Shown here one piece after another: positions 1 through 6,169 of a DNA stretch of 6,834 nt. The position numbers and the translations under genes were made by a program. The DNA is from Bacteroidota bacterium. Lineage in GTDB: Bacteria > Bacteroidota > Bacteroidia > Flavobacteriales_F > PHOS-HE28. Numbering within the stretch: the stretch's first letter is position 1; every line of letters starts with the position of its first letter. The stretch spans positions 1 through 6,834 of the forward strand of contig CAUJFM010000280.1 in assembly GCA_963169595.1 (NCBI GenBank), read 5' to 3'. The notes below the pieces were generated by a model that saw only the letters and a program-made list of their open reading frames with translations, was not told the origin of the DNA and ran no database searches.

Positions 1-279
1 GTTGTCGATCACGCGCTGGTTGTCGCCTTGGGTGCGCAGGATGTAACCGCCACCGGCGATACCGTCACCACCCGCGTCAAGCACGCGCAGACGGTAGCAG
101 CCGTCGGGCAGGCAGGCGGTCTGGGTCACGATGCCTTGCACGGGGAATCCGCCGCCGGTGAGGGCCACCACGTTGGAGCCCTGGGCGATGATCTCCCAGC
201 TGGTCTGGCTGAAGTTGGCATCGGTCTCCACCTCCAGGGTGAGGCCGTTCTCCGTGCAGGCGGGGTTGGTGCTTCCACA
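1..279 (-). other. D-x-G-G-D-G beta domain at the visible C-terminus (truncated by window)
   Basis: Residues 1782-1874. The pattern is L-T-L-E-V-E-T-D-x-N-F, then S-W-E-I-I, then C-L-P-D-G-C-Y-R-L-R-V-L-D-A-G-G-D-G (C1837 to G1854), then G-G-Y-I-L. This matches a short domain common near the C-terminal part of Bacteroidota secreted proteins, where the D-x-G-G-D-G loop may bind calcium. It differs from repeats 1-7 and lies just before the window edge, so the protein continues at least a little further. Confidence 0.55.
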
Positions 280-3200
280 CGTAACGGTCATCACCACGGT
301 GCCGGTATTCGTTAGGTACCCGGTCACATACAGGTAGTAGGTCTCGGATGCACTACCCGTGAAGGTCACCAAGCTTGTTAGTCCCGCTCCGTCATCGTCG
401 TCGCTATCCACGCAGACCAGATCGCCACAGGTACCTGTGAACACGCCGATCTTAGTGTCAAAGCTGCTTCCGCTAAGGTCGACGGTAATGGGGCCATCCC
501 ATCCTTGGACCGTGTACCAGATACCTCCGGCCGTGTTCAAGCTCAATCCGTTGCAATCAGCGGGAGCTCCGATGGTCGTGCTGGCCACCGTGGTGCTGTT
601 GGTCACGCTGTTGCACACCACGGGAATGGCGTTCGCACAGAGGTCGTTGGCCGGCGGTGGCGGTGGCACGCTGACGCACACACTGTGGGCGCCACCGGTA
701 CCGTAGGCGGCATTGCTCGAGACCCGGATGTAGTAATTGGTGTTGGCCGTGAGCCCGGTGAGCTGGAAGTCACCAGCTCCGAAGCCGCAGTAGATGCTGG
801 CTCCGGCACAGCTACCGTCGAACACATCGATCACGATGTCGCCCATGCTGATGTTGGTGAAGTCCACGTTCACGATGGCATTGCTGCCCGAGTTGAACAC
901 GTACCACACATCAGGCCAAGGGCCGTCAGCATCACAGGCGGGGTCCGGCCCATCCTGAACAGCAGCACCGTTGTTGCTGGTCACCGCGTTCGCGGGGCAG
1001 GTGCCCGTGGCGCCCAAAGTGAGCACGCTGGCGTTGGCACAGGCCTCGTTCGCCGGAGGCGTGGGCGGGCAGAGGACGGAGAAGTTCACCGTGCGACCGC
1101 CCGTGTCCTCGGCGTCCCACATGATGTAGTAGGTGGTGCCGGCGGTGAAGTTCAGCGGGGTGCCGGTGGGGATCACCGCACCGGTGCCGATCACGTCATC
1201 CACATAGTTCCACCCCGTGGCGTCGCAGGTGCCGGCCACTTTCCAGAAGAAGTCGATCCAGCTACCGGTCAGGGATATCACGTTGATCTGGTGTACGCCG
1301 GTGTTGGCCGCGGTGAAGCTGAAGATCCGCTCCTGGCCAGGGGTCGTCCAAGGTCCGCCGTAGTTGTCGAACGAACCATTGCCTGCTGTGGAGACCACAG
1401 CCCCGGTCGGCACATCACAGGCGCTGATCGAAGCAATGGACGCACAGGGGTCGAACGGTGCCGCACCCTCCACCACGCAGATGTCGAAAGCCGGTGCGGT
1501 CTGGACCGCGCTCGACCAGGACCAGAGACGCACGTAATACGTGGCACCGACCGTAAGGCCGGAAAGGTTCAGCTGTTCGATGCCCGCGCTGAAGTTGTTG
1601 TCCGCACAGGCGATGTTCGTGCCGGTGCAGGCGCCGCTGCGCACCTCCAATACCGCGTCGAAGTCGGCATCCAGGATCACATCCTGGTTGGGGGTGGTGG
1701 CCACGAAGCTGTACCACACGTCATCATCGGCCGTACCTCCGCACACGCCAGCGACAATGGTCTGCGTCATGCCGGCCACGCTGCCCGCCGTGGGTACACA
1801 GGTGGCGCCCACCGTGAGAGGAATGGCATTACTGCAGTTATCGCCGGGCAGGAACGCGAAGGGTGTGATGCTGATGTTGTAGCCCACACAGTTCGGCAAT
1901 GGGCGTGAATCCACGATCACGTAATAAGTGCCTGCGGCCAGGGTTACGATGGCGCTGGCCGTTCCGTTGGCCACCGTGGTCACCGCGTTGGCGAGGCACT
2001 GTCCCGCATTGTTACAGTTGGTACCGCTCTTCAGGAACCAGCCCGCGAAGCTGGCGCCACCGGTCAGCTGGAGGCTGATCTGGTAGTCGCCGGCATTGGC
2101 GATGTTCAGCTGGTAAACGAAGTCCTCTCCACCGCCGTAGTTGGCGGCAAGGCCGCACTGGGTGCCCATCACGTTGTTGCCCTTGCCACAGGTGGTGTTG
2201 GTCTGGGTGAAGGGGAAGGAGTTCACCACGAAGGGCAGGGCGCAGGATGTGCCGGGAGGCGGGCAGGACAAGCCGGGCTGGAAATTGCCCAGGTTCTTGT
2301 CGCAGGCATTGTCCAGTGCATGCTCCAGCACCACGTTCACCGTGCTGCCGATGGTGAAGGGGCCGATGGTCTGGATGCCGCTGAAGATGTCCAGGCCGGG
2401 GATCGTGCTGGGCGGTCCGCCATCCACGGTGTACACCAGGTCCACGGTGGGTGCATCCCCGGTGTCGAACACCTCCACGTCCAGCGTGAAGCTATAGGTG
2501 GCGCAATCCACGTTGGGGGTCACTGCGCCGTTCGGGTCAAGACATCCCGTGGTGCACTCCACTTCGAACTGCCAGGGGCTGGCCAGGGGATCGCCATCCG
2601 CGCAGCTGCCGGAACCGATGCTCTCCACCTCGATGAACATGGCGCTTACGCCGATGGAGGTGGTCACGATCAGGCCGTTCAGATCGGGATAGTTGCTACC
2701 CGCCAGTTGGAGTCCGGTGTTATCCGTGCCATCGTAGAAGCGGATCACATCACCCGGCGCCATGTAGCCACCCACGAAGGTGACGGTGATGGTCTCGCCG
2801 GGGGTGTCGTTGATGAAGGTCCAGGTCTTGGTGTCGTCGTTGCGGTAGCAGTAGTTCACCACGAAGGCCGGCGAAGCGCAGGCGATCGTTACCGGGCAGT
2901 TGCTGTAGAAACTTCCCAGATCGGCGGTGCACCCGGTGGTGCCATTGCTAACGTTCACGGATACCTCGGCCGTCGGTGCGAAGGGCCCCACGTTGGTCAC
3001 CCCCAGGCCCACACCGCTGATCGGCGTTTGGGCCACACCGTTCACGCTGTATTCCACCGTGGCGGATGGGGCGCCTCCAAGGTCGGTCACATTCACCGCC
3101 ACGCTGAACTCGTTGTTCGCGCAATTGTCCGTTGCGGTGGCCGTGGCCACCACCGGCGAGCTGGCGCACGTCAGGTTCAGGTCGAAGGCACCTTCATTGG

Positions 3201-5622
3201 CCGCACCAAAGCCCAGTACATAGAGGTAGTAGGTCTCGCTGGCATCGGCGGTCCAGGTCACCTGGCTCAGTCCTCCACAGAAGTCATCGTTGGTGGTCAC
3301 GCACACCAGCGAGCCGCAGCTGCCACTGTACACGGCCAGCTTCGAGTCCCACGCGGTGACCGTGGAGCACAGCGAGGCGGTGACCGATCCGCAGAGACCA
3401 TTGGCCACATACCACACCCCGCCCGAGGTGTTGTTCAGGAAGCCGTTGCACAGGGTGGCCGGGGCTCCCGTGGTGGTGGCATCCACCGTGGTCCCCGACA
3501 AGGTCTGGCCGCAGCTGATGGGCGTGGCAAGGCCACACTCATCGTTCGGCGGCGGCGGCGGGCAGGCCGCACCCGCGGTCACGTTGATCCCGTAAGGGCC
3601 GCTGGCACCCGCTTGGTTCATCACCGCGATGTAGTAGGTGCCCGCCGGCACGTTGGCGTAAGGGACGTTCACGCTGCCATTGGGGCAGGTGGGCCCCACA
3701 CTACCGGTCCATGGGATGAAACCGGCGGACTGCGGACATCCCACGAACAGGTTCACGAAGGCATTGGTGCGGGCAGGTGTGCTGCCGCAATAGTCGATGT
3801 TCAGCGTGGTGGCGCAGCTCGTGAGGGTAAAGGCCTCCCACGATACCAAGGCGCCGAAGCCTTCCGTATCCGTTGCCCCGAAGTTGTTGCCCGTGAGCAG
3901 GATCGTGCCGCCGGGTGCAACGGTGGGAATGGAAGTGATGGCCTGGCATTCGTCGTAAGGAGGACGGGTGTAGAAGAGCACCCCTTGAGAGTTGGCGCTG
4001 TAGCCATCATTGCTTGCCGTACAGTCCTTGCGCACGAACACCCGGTATTGGGTGGGGTGCGTCAGGCCATTGGGAATGGTGTACGAGTTGCCGGTGATGC
4101 CAGTGACCACTGTGCTGGTGGCCTCAGGGCCTTGGGCGGTACCAGTGCCCGGGGTGGTGAAGGTCGCGGCGGGACCGTATTCCACGATAAAGGTGCCCGT
4201 GCCACTCCAGGTCACTGTGGCTGAAGAACCGCTCAGGCCTGCTGCTGCGACGCTCGTGGCTGGCAGACAGGTGGGAACAGGCTCAATGGCGATGTTGTCG
4301 ATGTACACACTGTTGCCGTACCCGGAACGGCCGCGGAAGCGTACCATGTTCACACCAGTGGGTAAGGGGAAGGCCAGGGTGTTCCATTGGGCAGCCGTGG
4401 GTACGAAGTTGCCCGTCTGGGGAGGTACGGTGTTCAACAGGCCACCCGTGTTGTTGGACATGCCTTGCAGCACGGCCCAAGAGGTGCCACCGTTCGTGGA
4501 GATCTCCACCGTGATGGAGTCGATCTCGCCCCCGGTGAACGTGGTGCCGGCCACATCAAAACGGATCTGCTGTCCAGCGCCGATCGCCGTGAAGGTGGGG
4601 CTGGTGATGGTGAGGATCGTGTTGGCCGAGGCGTTGTAGAAGTCCCATCGTGCAGCGCCTTGGCCTGGTGCGTCATAAGCGTTCACGGTACTGCGGAGCA
4701 AGGTGGCCGCCGCAGTGGCCGTCCAGCAGTTCGATGGGAAGGTGGTGGGCGCGAAATCCACCGGGAAAGGCGCGGCCATGGGCACACTGATCGGTGTGCT
4801 CGTGGCGCTCCCGCCTCCCGGTTCCGTGCAGGTCACGGTGCAGCGGTATGAGGTCGCCAGGCTCTGGTTCACCGTCTGGGTGGGGGCGCTCGTACCGAAA
4901 GCGGTCCAACCGCCTCCGTTGTCGAACTCCCAGGCATAGGTCACACCGGTCCCGGAGGCAGGCGTCTGTATGCCCACGATGAAGTTCGCACCCGGACATG
5001 CGGAGGCTACCGATGCGGTGGTGTTGCCCGGCGCAGGCGTTCCGGCGCAGGGGGTCACCGTTTCCGCCAGTGTAATGTTGTCAAAGTTCAAGTAGTAGTC
5101 ACCGCCCTGCCACGTGGCGCTCCAGCGGATGAAGAGGGCACCTGCCGGAGGGTTGAACGTGTGGGACTTGCTGATGCAGGGGTTGCCCAGTTGCGCCTCG
5201 TTCGTGATCGTCGCGAAGGTGGTCCAAGGGCCCGTGGCCGTGGCACCGTACTGCACATCGAAGGATCCCCATGGTACAGGGGCCGCAGTGGTATTGGCCG
5301 ACCATACTGCAGCTTTGTAGGTGTAGCCGATGGTGACCTGGCCTCCGAGCGAGGTACCGGTGAGCGGAGAGATCAGCTGACCGGTTGCGGCTCCGGAGTA
5401 CAGGTTGCGACGCATGGCCCCACCCGCGCCACCGCACGCTGTGGTGCCGGTGAAACGCGAAAAATTGCCGGTCCAGCCGGTGGAGTTCGCATCGAAGTTG
5501 AACGTGTAGTTCACCTGTCCGTTCGAGACAAGCGGCGCGGCAATAAGGACCAGCCAGGCTAGCAGGCCCAACCATTGCCGCGCTGACCTGGATCCAGGTC
5601 CTTGCGTAGTTCGACAATTCAT
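1..5622 (-). CDS. Giant secreted multidomain surface protein (probable adhesin), 3' end off window
   Basis: I translated one frame from the ATG at 5622-5620 to the left edge and found 1874 codons with no stop. An in-frame TAA lies 15 bases upstream (5640-5638), so this is the first possible ATG. The protein opens with a basic segment (R4, R12, R15) and a hydrophobic core at about residues 17-32, which is a signal peptide. Domains follow in this order: jelly-roll/MAM-like (36-188), Ig-like (191-288), second jelly-roll-like (288-448), fibronectin III-like (451-553), PPC-like repeats 1-2 (556-819), Ig/CUB-like/Ig (820-1122), PPC-like repeats 3-7 (1125-1782) and a D-x-G-G-D-G domain (1783 onward). 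It has more than 60 cysteines, many at matching places in the repeats, which suggests disulfides outside the cytoplasm. I see no catalytic motif. An adhesive or structural surface role is inferred from architecture. A C-terminal type IX sorting domain would be expected beyond the window. The reading frame is near certain; function is not. Confidence 0.96.
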   Translation of the reverse strand, partial: MNCRTTQGPGSRSARQWLGLLAWLVLIAAPLVSNGQVNYTFNFDANSTGWTGNFSRFTGTTACGGAGGAMRRNLYSGAATGQLISPLTGTSLGGQVTIGYTYKAAVWSANTTAAPVPWGSFDVQYGATATGPWTTFATITNEAQLGNPCISKSHTFNPPAGALFIRWSATWQGGDYYLNFDNITLAETVTPCAGTPAPGNTTASVASACPGANFIVGIQTPASGTGVTYAWEFDNGGGWTAFGTSAPTQTVNQSLATSYRCTVTCTEPGGGSATSTPISVPMAAPFPVDFAPTTFPSNCWTATAAATLLRSTVNAYDAPGQGAARWDFYNASANTILTITSPTFTAIGAGQQIRFDVAGTTFTGGEIDSITVEISTNGGTSWAVLQGMSNNTGGLLNTVPPQTGNFVPTAAQWNTLAFPLPTGVNMVRFRGRSGYGNSVYIDNIAIEPVPTCLPATSVAAAGLSGSSATVTWSGTGTFIVEYGPAATFTTPGTGTAQGPEATSTVVTGITGNSYTIPNGLTHPTQYRVFVRKDCTASNDGYSANSQGVLFYTRPPYDECQAITSIPTVAPGGTILLTGNNFGATDTEGFGALVSWEAFTLTSCATTLNIDYCGSTPARTNAFVNLFVGCPQSAGFIPWTGSVGPTCPNGSVNVPYANVPAGTYYIAVMNQAGASGPYGINVTAGAACPPPPPNDECGLATPISCGQTLSGTTVDATTTGAPATLCNGFLNNTSGGVWYVANGLCGSVTASLCSTVTAWDSKLAVYSGSCGSLVCVTTNDDFCGGLSQVTWTADASETYYLYVLGFGAANEGAFDLNLTCASSPVVATATATDNCANNEFSVAVNVTDLGGAPSATVEYSVNGVAQTPISGVGLGVTNVGPFAPTAEVSVNVSNGTTGCTADLGSFYSNCPVTIACASPAFVVNYCYRNDDTKTWTFINDTPGETITVTFVGGYMAPGDVIRFYDGTDNTGLQLAGSNYPDLNGLIVTTSIGVSAMFIEVESIGSGSCADGDPLASPWQFEVECTTGCLDPNGAVTPNVDCATYSFTLDVEVFDTGDAPTVDLVYTVDGGPPSTIPGLDIFSGIQTIGPFTIGSTVNVVLEHALDNACDKNLGNFQPGLSCPPPGTSCALPFVVNSFPFTQTNTTCGKGNNVMGTQCGLAANYGGGEDFVYQLNIANAGDYQISLQLTGGASFAGWFLKSGTNCNNAGQCLANAVTTVANGTASAIVTLAAGTYYVIVDSRPLPNCVGYNISITPFAFLPGDNCSNAIPLTVGATCVPTAGSVAGMTQTIVAGVCGGTADDDVWYSFVATTPNQDVILDADFDAVLEVRSGACTGTNIACADNNFSAGIEQLNLSGLTVGATYYVRLWSWSSAVQTAPAFDICVVEGAAPFDPCASIASISACDVPTGAVVSTAGNGSFDNYGGPWTTPGQERIFSFTAANTGVHQINVISLTGSWIDFFWKVAGTCDATGWNYVDDVIGTGAVIPTGTPLNFTAGTTYYIMWDAEDTGGRTVNFSVLCPPTPPANEACANASVLTLGATGTCPANAVTSNNGAAVQDGPDPACDADGPWPDVWYVFNSGSNAIVNVDFTNISMGDIVIDVFDGSCAGASIYCGFGAGDFQLTGLTANTNYYIRVSSNAAYGTGGAHSVCVSVPPPPPANDLCANAIPVVCNSVTNSTTVASTTIGAPADCNGLSLNTAGGIWYTVQGWDGPITVDLSGSSFDTKIGVFTGTCGDLVCVDSDDDDGAGLTSLVTFTGSASETYYLYVTGYLTNTGTVVMTVTCGSTNPACTENGLTLEVETDANFSQTSWEIIAQGSNVVALTGGGFPVQGIVTQTACLPDGCYRLRVLDAGGDGIAGGGYILRTQGDNQRVIDN
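280..2250 (-). repeat. PPC-like protein repeats 3 to 7
   Basis: Residues 1125-1781. Five tandem units begin at the conserved cysteines C1127, C1263, C1393, C1528 and C1662, giving spacings of 136, 130, 135 and 134 residues. Units 4, 6 and 7 open with the C-x-N-A core (for example N-D-L-C-A-N-A-I-P in unit 7). Several units have D-V-W-Y or G-I-W-Y in the first third and a G-x-C-x-G-x(3-4)-C motif in the middle. Near the end there is a T-Y-Y-V/I or N-Y-Y-I-R-V strand. Poly-proline linkers precede units 6 and 7. The family assignment to PPC-like beta-sandwiches is by pattern; the internal periodicity is directly visible. Confidence 0.75.
2257..3165 (-). other. Ig / CUB-like / Ig cassette interrupting the repeat array
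   Basis: Residues 820-1122. The two flanking Ig-like domains are homologous to each other. Each has a cysteine (C834, C1040), then V-x-V-x-D-x-G-x-A-P, a G-P-F (879-881, 1087-1089), then C-x(n)-L-G-x-F-x(n)-C (C898/C909 and C1107/C1120). Between them, residues 914-1023 look CUB-like: T-W-T-F near the start, I-T-V-T-F, then G-D-V-I-R-F-Y-D-G (957-965), and a final F-E-V-E-C. CUB domains bind proteins or sugars and often calcium. The CUB call rests on the D-x-I-x-x-Y-D-G pattern and should be treated as likely, not proven. Confidence 0.6.
3166..3957 (-). repeat. PPC-like protein repeats 1 and 2
   Basis: Residues 556-819. Each unit opens with a D/N-E-C motif (C559 and C696, 137 residues apart) after a proline-rich linker; the linker before unit 2 has five prolines in a row. 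Unit 1 contains P-A-G-T-Y-Y-I-A-V and unit 2 contains S-E-T-Y-Y-L-Y-V, the G-x-Y-Y-x-x-V strand typical of bacterial pre-peptidase C-terminal (PPC) beta-sandwiches. Unit 2 also has the Y-S-G-S-C-G-S-L-V-C motif shared with later units. PPC domains occur widely in secreted bacterial proteins. Confidence 0.7.
3964..4272 (-). other. Fibronectin type III-like domain
   Basis: Residues 451-553. The pattern is A-T-V-T-W-S-G followed by F-I-V-E-Y-G-P, then Y-T-I-P-N-G-L and T-Q-Y-R-V-F-V-R-K-D-C. These correspond to the B-C strands with the conserved tryptophan and the F strand with the conserved tyrosine of a fibronectin III fold. It sits between the second jelly-roll domain and the repeat array and is likely a spacer. 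Confidence 0.7.
4279..4761 (-). other. Second jelly-roll (MAM / choice-of-anchor J-like) domain
   Basis: Residues 288-448. The segment V-E-I-S-T-N-G-G-T-S-W (373-383) is the common strand-turn motif of this domain class, and the domain closes with V-Y-I-D-N-I-A-I (439-446). The closing motif parallels that of the first domain (Y-L-N-F-D-N-I-T-L), so the two are probably distant copies of one fold separated by the Ig-like spacer. Ligand unknown. Confidence 0.65.
4759..5052 (-). other. Ig-like domain between the two jelly-roll domains
   Basis: Residues 191-288. The pattern is C-A-G-x-P-x-P-G-N-T, then A-C-P-G-x-N-F, then Y-A-W-E-F-D, and finally S-Y-R-C-T-V-T-C before a V-rich last strand. This is the familiar Ig/PKD-like spacer of Bacteroidota secreted proteins, with the tryptophan core and the Y-x-C strand of an Ig fold. 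It probably acts as a rigid spacer. Confidence 0.6.
5059..5517 (-). other. N-terminal jelly-roll (MAM / choice-of-anchor J-like) domain
   Basis: Residues 36-188. The domain opens with F-N-F-D-x-N-S-T-G-W, has the segment S-F-D-V-Q-Y-G typical of a strand pair in these beta-sandwiches, and closes with Y-Y-L-N-F-D-N-I-T-L (176-185). This closing motif is characteristic of MAM-like and choice-of-anchor J-like domains in Bacteroidota surface proteins, which are generally linked to carbohydrate or protein binding. The match is by pattern only; a carbohydrate-binding module of similar fold is the main alternative. Confidence 0.6.
5515..5622 (-). other. Signal peptide of the giant protein
   Basis: Residues 1-36 have three arginines in the first 15 residues. 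A tryptophan/leucine-rich hydrophobic core follows (WLGLLAWLVLIAAPLV, residues 17-32), then a short polar stretch S-N-G-Q. This is the usual form of a Sec signal peptide. The exact cleavage site is unclear and should fall near residues 33-36. The mature chain then starts directly with the first beta-sandwich domain (V-N-Y-T-F-N-F-D). There is no lipobox cysteine, so a lipoprotein is unlikely. Confidence 0.85.
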
Positions 5623-5996
5623 CAGGTTCGATTTTGGTTAGTGAGTTGGTAGGGAGGTGTCATGGCATGGCGGGCCATGTCCGTTGGTACGACCGGTCAG
5701 GGAGGGGTCGGGTGCGGTTGCCAGCGGTTGATCGCCAGCCTGTTCATGGGGGGGCGGATCGGTCCTTTGTCGTGCTGTGTAGTTTATAGGGTTGGGGATG
5801 GTTGTGCCGGCTCGGTGATCGGGTCTGGCATTATTGGTCATAGTTGCATGGGTTCCACCCGGTCCAATGGGAGAATGGAGCGGTCGGGCCCAAGCTGGGT
5901 CGGGGCGAACGCTGCGCCCAAGGATGGGTGGTAAGATGGCAGGGAACGTTCGGTCATGGGATCGACGCGCTTGAAACTAGAGTGCTGAGCGCCCCA

Positions 5997-6023
5997 TTGT
6001 CAAGCGATGAAAAAATAAAGTTG
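5997..6023 (+). promoter_or_regulatory. Candidate Bacteroidota-type promoter for the MORN-repeat gene
   Basis: TTG at 5997-5999 is followed after 16 bases by TAAAGTTG at 6016-6023. The second element matches the Bacteroidota -7 consensus TAnnTTTG at all but one position. The spacing is slightly short for this promoter class. The site lies in the only A-rich patch of the intergenic region and would give a leader of about 140 bases before the start at 6170. No equally good match was found for the minus-strand gene. Confidence 0.35.
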
Positions 6024-6028
6024 GTCGA

Positions 6029-6079
6029 CAGGCAACCCTGTTTTGTCGGCTTCGTCTTCGGGTGTCACCAGGTTGCCTG
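6029..6079 (+). repeat. Perfect 9-base inverted repeat in the probable leader of the MORN-repeat gene
   Basis: CAGGCAACC at 6029-6037 is exactly complementary to GGTTGCCTG at 6071-6079, with a 33-base loop between. Past one mismatch (6028/6080) pairing can continue with two more Watson-Crick pairs. The left arm can alternatively form a small local hairpin (ACAGG 6028-6032 with CCTGT 6037-6041, four-base loop) followed by three further T. The two folds exclude each other. It could be a leader structure or a protein-binding operator; function is unknown. Confidence 0.45.
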
Positions 6080-6169
6080 CCGGTGCATACGGGTGCGCTT
6101 CCGAGCTCACAGTCCAGGCGGCGGATGGGGCGATTGAAACCTGGTCAGGTCGGCCGGCGTTCAAGGCCC

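Larger units (their letters stand above)
5623..6169. other. Divergent intergenic region, no convincing gene
   Basis: This 547-base gap lies between two genes transcribed away from each other and should hold both promoters. All open frames here are short, with repetitive glycine/serine/arginine-rich or proline-rich translations, and none continues into a neighbouring gene. The left part (about 5640-5940) is strongly G-over-C on the plus strand, for example 29 G against 13 C in 5701-5760, and includes a run of seven G (5748-5754). The right part holds the only clearly AT-rich patch (about 6007-6022) and an inverted repeat. There is no recognisable tRNA, known riboswitch class or strong intrinsic terminator. 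Confidence 0.6.

Noticed and set aside
505..1908. 467-codon open frame on the plus strand
   Set aside because: Same shadow effect; its composition is histidine/arginine/glycine-rich and it lies wholly across PPC-like repeats 3-7 of the giant gene.
2320..4224. 634-codon open frame on the plus strand opposite the giant gene
   Set aside because: Its translation is rich in G, H, R, A and V with no domain-like pattern, and the opposite strand gives a continuous protein with signal peptide and recognisable modules. Long antisense open frames are expected when a GC-rich gene rarely uses codons whose complements are stops.
5099..5617. 172-codon minus-strand frame starting at a TTG just inside the giant gene
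   Set aside because: It is the neighbouring frame of the giant gene's 5' end. The frame starting at the ATG at 5622 gives a clear signal peptide and domains, whereas this one gives an arginine/histidine-rich sequence without structure.
5661..5682. Small inverted repeat CATGG-cggg-CCATG as a terminator
   Set aside because: Only five perfect pairs, no T run on either side, and it lies between divergent genes where no transcript should end.
5780..5788. TATAAACTA on the minus strand as a -10-like element for the giant gene
   Set aside because: No partner TTG/TTTG element at an acceptable distance upstream, and it does not fit the TAnnTTTG form expected in this phylum.
5638..5841. 67-codon minus-strand frame directly upstream of and in frame with the giant gene
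   Set aside because: It ends at the TAA at 5640-5638 and its translation is low-complexity proline/threonine/histidine-rich. A disrupted N-terminal extension is unlikely because the signal peptide begins properly after the stop.
6029..6079. Possible integron attC site from the inverted repeat
   Set aside because: The arms do not match the RYYYAAC / GTTRRRY core and there is no integrase or cassette array nearby.
5662..6137. Two short overlapping plus-strand frames in the intergenic region
   Set aside because: Glycine/serine-rich or mixed translations without domain pattern, no supporting ribosome-binding context, and they span the region that should hold the divergent promoters.
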